Of a stretch of DNA of 15,773 bases, positions 11,767 through 15,773 are shown piece by piece. Numbering within the stretch: position 1 is the first letter of the stretch; each line of letters begins with the position of its first letter. The stretch covers positions 1 through 15,773 of the forward strand of contig JACKCT010000033.1 of the NCBI GenBank assembly GCA_020633895.1. Reading direction: 5' to 3'. The translations under genes and the position numbers were made by a program. Source of the stretch: Deltaproteobacteria bacterium (lineage in GTDB: Bacteria; Lernaellota; Lernaellaia; JACKCT01). The notes beneath the pieces were generated by a model, which saw nothing but the letters and a program-made list of their open reading frames with translations, did no database searches and was not told the DNA's origin.

Positions 11767-13722
11767 TTAGCAGCCGCACCCGCTGTCGTCGTCATCATCG
11801 TCGCCGGTGCGTCGAGGCGCGGAATCGTCGTCGTCGCCCTCGTCGCTGGACGGCGGAATCGAAACATCATCGTCATCATCGACCGCATCGTCGTCCGTCG
11901 CCTCATCGTCGTCAACCGTGTCGTCGTCATCGTCGTCGCCCGGAACCGTCGTGGTCGTCGTGGTGGTGCCTTCCACGGTGGTGGTCGTCGTGCCCGGATC
12001 GGTCGTCGTCGTGACATCGCCGGTCGTGGTCGTTGTCGACGTTTCGGTCGTCGTGGTGGTCGACGAAGACGTGGTGGTCGTTGTTCCCGCGTCCGTTGTG
12101 GTGGTGGTGGACGTCGTCACGGTCGAAGTCGTCGTCGTGCTCCCGCCGGTGGTCGAGGTGGTCGATGTTCCCGCCGTTGTGGTGGTCGTCGACGTCGCCA
12201 CGGTCGTTGTGGTCGTACTGGTTGTCGTGGTGGTGGTCGTCGTCGTGGTGGTCGTCGTGGTCGGGATGCCGTAGTAGGCGAACGCCGCGCCCTTGCCTTC
12301 GTGGGCCGGAGCACCGACCAGCAAATCCGAGGCATCGTCGTGATTGATATCCCATCCGGCGGCCACGCGTTTGCCGAACTCCCCGTCGGCATCCGTTCCC
12401 TTGGCGGTGAAATCCGGATCGTCGGCCGGCCCGTCGGCCGACCCGTAAAATACGAAGATCCGGCCCACCTTGTCGGCGGTCACTTTGAACAACGGCGCGC
12501 CGACCGCGAAATCGTCATACTCGTCGCCGTTCACATCCCCCAGGCCCGCCACGTCGGTGCCCAACACCGCGCCGTCCTGATCGGCTTCGTAGGTCCAGTC
12601 CGGGTCCGCCGCCGGGGTCGGATCGCCGCCCAGGTACAGAAACACCGCGCCTTCCTCGCCGTGGCCGTTGGTGTATCCCGGCGCCCCGGCGACGAAGTCG
12701 TCATAACCGTCGTCGTTCACGTCGCCGGCGGCCGCCACGCTCCAACCGAGCTGGGAGAAGGCCGGGCCCACGTCGCTCCATGACGCCGTCGTCGACGGAC
12801 CGGTCGCCGATCCCAGGTACAGGCTCACCAGGCCCTTGTTCAGATCGTCGTTGATATTGGTCTCGTAGCCCGGAGCGCCCACGACCACGTCGTCGTAGCC
12901 GTCGTCGTTCACGTCGCCCACGATGGCCACCGAGCGACCGAAGAAGGCCTCGGACTGATCGAACTGGACAGACCAGGCCGGGTCGTCGCCGGGGCCGTCA
13001 CCGGATCCCAGGAACAGATACGCCGCCCCTTCGTTGGTCTTGGACGTGTGGTGATAGCCCGGCGCGCCGACCACGATGTCGGCGTAGTCGTCGTTGTTCA
13101 CCGAGCCGCCGCCGTCGACCGCGAAGCCGAAATCGGCGTCGGTCTGGGGATGGTTGTAGGACCATTCGGGAAAACCCGCCGGTCCGGTGGGCGAACCGAG
13201 GAAGACGAACGCGCCGCCCTCGCCGCTGTAGCCCGGCGCGCCGATCACGATGTCGGCGTAGGTATCGTCATTCGTGTCGCCCGCCCCGGCGACCGCCCAG
13301 CCCAGGGCCGCCGCCGCCAGATTGCCTTCCACGGACCAGGCCTCGACGGCGGGCAGTCCGGTCATCGAACCCAGGTACAAATACGCCGCGCCCTCGTCCT
13401 CCTGGCCGTTGGAATACCCCGCCTGGCCGATGAGCACGTCATCATAATCGTCGCCGTTCACGTCCCCCACGCCGGCCACGTCCGAGCCGAGCAGGGAGCC
13501 GTTTTGCGAGGCGACTTCGATCCAGCTATAGGGAGAAGAAAATTCGGCGGCCGCCTTGGCCCGCGTCGCCGCGATGTTCTCGTCGGAGGCCGATTCGGCC
13601 TCGTCTTGCTCAAAGTTATCGCCGTCCATCGGCGCGCACGCCGTCCCGGCGACGGATGCGAGTAGGAGTCCCAAAATCCAAACAATCAGCGCCGCGTAGG
13701 TTCGAATCCGAATCGCGTGCAT
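11767..13722 (-). CDS. seven-bladed FG-GAP (integrin-alpha-type) propeller surface protein with Thr linker and poly-Asp/Cys tail
   Basis: 651 residues. The start is set by AGGAGGTG six bases before the ATG. A hydrophobic export segment (about 8-28) ends AGTAC, so Cys30 may be a lipid site, but the lipobox is weak. Seven FG-GAP repeats fill about 50-480. They have the pattern GDVNDDGYDD-VVGAPGY followed by YLGS-TGP; the calcium-binding D-x-N-x-D loops are intact in most blades and degenerate in the seventh (DINHDDASD). Seven repeats would close one integrin-alpha-like beta-propeller, usually a protein- or ligand-binding platform. A Thr-rich linker follows (about 485-590), then Asp-rich clusters and the end SGCGC. 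It is first in a unit with the LecA-like gene, and both share the Thr-Asp-Cys tail. Adhesion or scaffolding is inferred. Confidence 0.9.
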   Translation of the reverse strand: MHAIRIRTYAALIVWILGLLLASVAGTACAPMDGDNFEQDEAESASDENIAATRAKAAAEFSSPYSWIEVASQNGSLLGSDVAGVGDVNGDDYDDVLIGQAGYSNGQEDEGAAYLYLGSMTGLPAVEAWSVEGNLAAAALGWAVAGAGDTNDDTYADIVIGAPGYSGEGGAFVFLGSPTGPAGFPEWSYNHPQTDADFGFAVDGGGSVNNDDYADIVVGAPGYHHTSKTNEGAAYLFLGSGDGPGDDPAWSVQFDQSEAFFGRSVAIVGDVNDDGYDDVVVGAPGYETNINDDLNKGLVSLYLGSATGPSTTASWSDVGPAFSQLGWSVAAAGDVNDDGYDDFVAGAPGYTNGHGEEGAVFLYLGGDPTPAADPDWTYEADQDGAVLGTDVAGLGDVNGDEYDDFAVGAPLFKVTADKVGRIFVFYGSADGPADDPDFTAKGTDADGEFGKRVAAGWDINHDDASDLLVGAPAHEGKGAAFAYYGIPTTTTTTTTTTTTTTSTTTTTVATSTTTTTAGTSTTSTTGGSTTTTSTVTTSTTTTTDAGTTTTTSSSTTTTTETSTTTTTGDVTTTTDPGTTTTTVEGTTTTTTTVPGDDDDDDTVDDDEATDDDAVDDDDDVSIPPSSDEGDDDDSAPRRTGDDDDDDSGCGC

Positions 13723-13726
13723 GTCC

Positions 13727-13734
13727 CACCTCCT
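13727..13734 (-). promoter_or_regulatory. strong ribosome-binding site of the FG-GAP gene
   Basis: AGGAGGTG on the minus strand, with the AGGAGG core six bases before the ATG. It decides the start against a much longer in-frame extension and is the strongest such site in the window. Confidence 0.85.
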
Positions 13735-13770
13735 CAAGATCACAGGATTTTCCGGCCGGTCGACAAAAAT

Positions 13771-13785
13771 CCGACCGCCGGTCGG
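13771..13785. repeat. short inverted repeat upstream of the FG-GAP gene
   Basis: CCGACC-GCC-GGTCGG is a 6-bp-arm palindrome about 50 bases before the start. A partial further copy of one arm, GGCCGGTCG, lies at 13753-13761. It could be an operator or a leader hairpin. A related hairpin, CGACCGG/CCGGTCG, occurs on the far side of the spacer at 13936-13952. Confidence 0.4.
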
Positions 13786-13818
13786 CCTCAACGATCCCAT
13801 AGAAAGGGGCCCCGCCGC

Positions 13819-13832
13819 GTGATCTATGTCAC
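13819..13832. promoter_or_regulatory. CRP-like operator upstream of the FG-GAP/lectin unit
   Basis: GTGATCTATGTCAC has the GTGA-N6-TCAC symmetry of CRP-family sites, matching four of five bases in each half of the E. coli TGTGA consensus. It lies about 97 bases upstream of the start, a plausible activator position. No regulator gene is in the window, so the cognate protein is inferred. Confidence 0.45.
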
Positions 13833-13886
13833 TTCCCGACATATCCTCCCGGGGAATTTCGCGACAATCGTCATCGGCCAAACGCA

Positions 13887-13917
13887 AACGCGCCCCCACG
13901 AGGGGGGCGCGTCGTTT
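13887..13917. terminator. terminator-like GC hairpin downstream of the metalloprotease gene
   Basis: A 10-bp perfect stem ACGCGCCCCC (13887-13896) pairs with GGGGGCGCGT (13902-13911) around ACGAG. It is followed by CGTTTTTT on the plus strand and by TTGCGTTTGG on the minus strand. It lies about 55 bases past the metalloprotease stop, the only gene ending here. The better U-tract is on the plus strand, where no gene ends, so it may also block antisense transcription. A smaller CGACCGG/CCGGTCG hairpin (13936-13952) lies between it and the stop. Confidence 0.65.
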
Positions 13918-13965
13918 TTTCGGAAATTCGAGGATCGACCGGAAGCCGGTCGACCCGTCCGAGGC

Positions 13966-15603
13966 TTACATCAGGTCCGGATCCGGATAGCTCCACTCAT
14001 CCGAACCGCATCCGCCGCCGCCGCCGCCCTGCGTGGTGGTGGTGGTCGACGTGGTGGTCGGCACGGTGGTCGTGGTGGTGGTGGTCGGCGGCGCCGTGGT
14101 CGTCGTCGTGACCGGCGTCGTCGTGGTGGTGGTCGACGGCGCGGTCGTGGTTGTCGTGGACGGCGCCGTCGTTGTGGTCGTGGTCGGCGCTGTCGTTGTC
14201 GTGGTGGTCGTCGTGGTGGTCGTCGTCGTCGTGGTCGTCGACGAAACCTCCTGACGATAGTTCGCGACCGTGTACGCCGTGTTGTTCAACGTCTTGCGGT
14301 TATCGGCCGCCTGGGACAGACCCTCGGCCCGGCCCATGGCCACGCCGCCGTAGGTGTTGTTCGGGTTGGACATATACGGCAGGCGCGTGCAGTTCACGCC
14401 GACGGCGGTGCAGGCGTTGTTGTACGCCATCACCGTGCGCCAGGCCGCGCTCGAGTAAGTGAAGCCGTGGTTGTAGGTAAACGGCGAGTTGTTCGTGGAG
14501 TCCACGTACCAGTCGTGGCGGGCGTTCATGTTGTGGCCCATCTCATGCACGAACGAGTGGTAGCCGATGGCGCAATCAAACGCCGTGGCGGAGAAGGCGT
14601 AGCTGTCGTTGCCCGGGCTGACCGTGTAGGGCAGGTCGGCGCATCCGCAGTAGTAACCCGTGCCTCCGATCATGGGCACCAGATCGGCGTGGTAGGTGTC
14701 GCGCAGGCCGTGGATCTCGTCCATGTAACCGTCGGACGGATTGCCCATGCGGCTACGGTCGGTGCATTGGTCGCCCGAGTCCGTGTAAGTAACTTTATGG
14801 GAATGCACCAGGCGCACGCGCTGGGTGATGCCCGAGTTGGAGTAGACCAGGTTCGCGTCGTCGACGGCGGCCTGGATGGTGGCCGCGATGTTGCCCGAGG
14901 CGTCCTCGGCGGCCTGGTTGTAGACCACCATCAGGTCGATGTACGAGCCGTCGTCGGCCGCTTCCAGGGCCACGTTGTCGTTGATCATCGGCTCGACCGA
15001 GCCGTGTTCCTCGAAGCCGTGCTCCTCAAAGCCGTTTTCCGCGATCTCGTTGCCGCATTCGCGGAACTTCGACTGGTCGATCTTGTAGATGCCGTGCACG
15101 CCCCGGCCCAGGGGGTTGATCAGATATTGGGCCTTGGAGGTGATGATCTGGCCGGCCACGTCGCCGTCCACCTCGGAGAACATGGCCTGGCCCCAGTCGG
15201 CGATGTCCCGGGGACGGCCGATCCAGGTCACGCCGTTGTCCCGGTGGTAGGCCTTGGTCAATTCCAGTTCGATGTTGGCCTCGCCGGGCAGGTCCACATT
15301 GATCAGACGCACATCGTCGCGCAGCGAACCGACATCCAGACGCACGAAGCGGGCGTCCATGACCTGCTCGCCCTGCGTCTGCAGATCGGCCACGTCGAGC
15401 TGGGCCTCGTCGGGCGTGGCGTCGATGGTAACGGCCAGGGAAATGCCGTCCGCGTCGTCATCGTCGTCCGCCGCCGCCGAGATGTCCTCGTCGTCGTCAT
15501 CGTCATCATCGTCGCCGCCGCCGCAGGCGACCGCCATGGAAAACACCACGGCGAACACCGTCAGCACCGCCATAAAGATAAGCGTCCTCATCCGACTCAT
15601 CAT
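13966..15603 (-). CDS. metzincin (reprolysin-like) zinc metalloprotease, probable lipoprotein, with Thr linker
   Basis: 545 residues; GAGG lies four bases before the first ATG and seven before a second at 15600. An N-terminal hydrophobic segment ends MAVAC, so Cys27 is a probable lipidation site, followed by GGG and a poly-Asp stretch (31-51). A propeptide-like region (about 55-215) holds a tandem FEEHGFEEHG. The catalytic domain (about 220-452) begins YIDLMVVYNQAAED. It has HEMGHNMNARHD with zinc ligands His353, His357 and His363, base Glu354, and the Met-turn Met392 in TVMAYNNAC, then RLPYMSNP and a LNNTAYTVANYR end as in bacterial M12B/reprolysin-like families. The usual Gly of HExxHxxGxxH is Asn360. 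Several Cys (280, 319, 321, 344, 398, 405) suggest disulfides. A Thr/Pro linker (about 455-525) leads to a Gly run, Cys and a short acidic end (DPDLM). It is a single gene. Confidence 0.92.
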   Translation of the reverse strand: MMSRMRTLIFMAVLTVFAVVFSMAVACGGGDDDDDDDDEDISAAADDDDDADGISLAVTIDATPDEAQLDVADLQTQGEQVMDARFVRLDVGSLRDDVRLINVDLPGEANIELELTKAYHRDNGVTWIGRPRDIADWGQAMFSEVDGDVAGQIITSKAQYLINPLGRGVHGIYKIDQSKFRECGNEIAENGFEEHGFEEHGSVEPMINDNVALEAADDGSYIDLMVVYNQAAEDASGNIAATIQAAVDDANLVYSNSGITQRVRLVHSHKVTYTDSGDQCTDRSRMGNPSDGYMDEIHGLRDTYHADLVPMIGGTGYYCGCADLPYTVSPGNDSYAFSATAFDCAIGYHSFVHEMGHNMNARHDWYVDSTNNSPFTYNHGFTYSSAAWRTVMAYNNACTAVGVNCTRLPYMSNPNNTYGGVAMGRAEGLSQAADNRKTLNNTAYTVANYRQEVSSTTTTTTTTTTTTTTTTAPTTTTTTAPSTTTTTAPSTTTTTTPVTTTTTAPPTTTTTTTVPTTTSTTTTTQGGGGGGCGSDEWSYPDPDLM

Positions 15604-15773
15604 CGAACCTCACATATCATCAGAAAGTGGAATGGCACCGATGCGCGGGTTGCGCGCCGCAAAAGTTAACATAAACACTGTCCCGGCCAAAGGAAAAAAT
15701 TATCATCCTCCGAGAATCCGCGAACCTGTTGTTATCACCCTACATTCCCGTCGCTTTTCTCTGCACGGGTCTC

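Noticed and set aside
11390-12260. Repeat-dense DNA resembling a repeat array
   Set aside because: These are triplet codon runs for Thr and Asp within coding frames, without the regular repeat-spacer periodicity of CRISPR.
15630-15655. TGGCAC followed by TGCGC as a sigma54-type promoter
   Set aside because: The spacing does not fit the -24/-12 arrangement and no gene follows on that strand. I see no other convincing signal in 15604-15773.
13717-15669. 650-codon plus-strand open frame with Arg/Gly-rich start
   Set aside because: Antisense to the metalloprotease; the Arg/Gly and Val runs are complements of Thr and Asp codon tracts.

Overview
The window is GC-rich DNA from a Gram-negative bacterium. 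Signal peptides, lipoproteins, two predicted outer-membrane proteins with aromatic C-termini and good Shine-Dalgarno sites all point that way. Several secreted proteins carry very long poly-Asp and poly-Thr tracts. From memory this fits former 'Deltaproteobacteria'-like or environmental candidate-phylum lineages such as Myxococcota or Lernaellota. That placement is inference only; there is no rRNA or housekeeping marker here to fix it.

Layout. Positions 1-284 hold a possible 22-residue membrane peptide (+) and an intrinsic terminator. Then come minus-strand single-gene units: an acidic outer-membrane protein (285-1259), an AqpZ-type aquaporin (1437-2135), a VWA-domain secreted protein with an Asp-rich stalk (2350-3705), and a soluble PAS-PAS hybrid histidine kinase (3934-5985). 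The first three are each followed by a hairpin-plus-U-tract terminator. Diverging from the kinase on the plus strand is a lone homologue of the lysine 5,6-aminomutase alpha subunit (6248-7729). Its cobalamin-binding partner subunit is not in the window. After it, 7730-8122 is a non-coding block of degenerate inverted and direct repeats. A minus-strand pair follows: a GH5 glycosidase (8861-10219) and a putative outer-membrane protein (8123-8848). A small secreted Cys-containing protein (10462-10674, +) diverges from the GH5 gene. The rest is minus strand: a two-gene unit of a seven-bladed FG-GAP propeller protein (11767-13722) and a LecA-like lectin-domain protein (10848-11741), then a metzincin metalloprotease lipoprotein (13966-15603).

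How the genes relate. Most products are predicted to be exported: adhesion or lectin domains, a glycosidase, a protease and a VWA protein. This suggests investment in cell-surface binding and macromolecule breakdown. Four of them share a construction in which a terminal cysteine is linked to the globular domain by a poly-Asp stretch and in three cases a poly-Thr linker. In two the cysteine is N-terminal (lipoprotein type) and in two it is C-terminal (ending GCGC or GCGFG). This mirrored Cys/poly-Asp design is the best candidate here for an undescribed surface-anchoring scheme.

The second main item is the aminomutase-alpha homologue, which keeps the fold signature but has lost most of the residues I recall as binding PLP in the studied enzyme. 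I see no rRNA, tRNA, CRISPR array, insertion sequence or phage gene.
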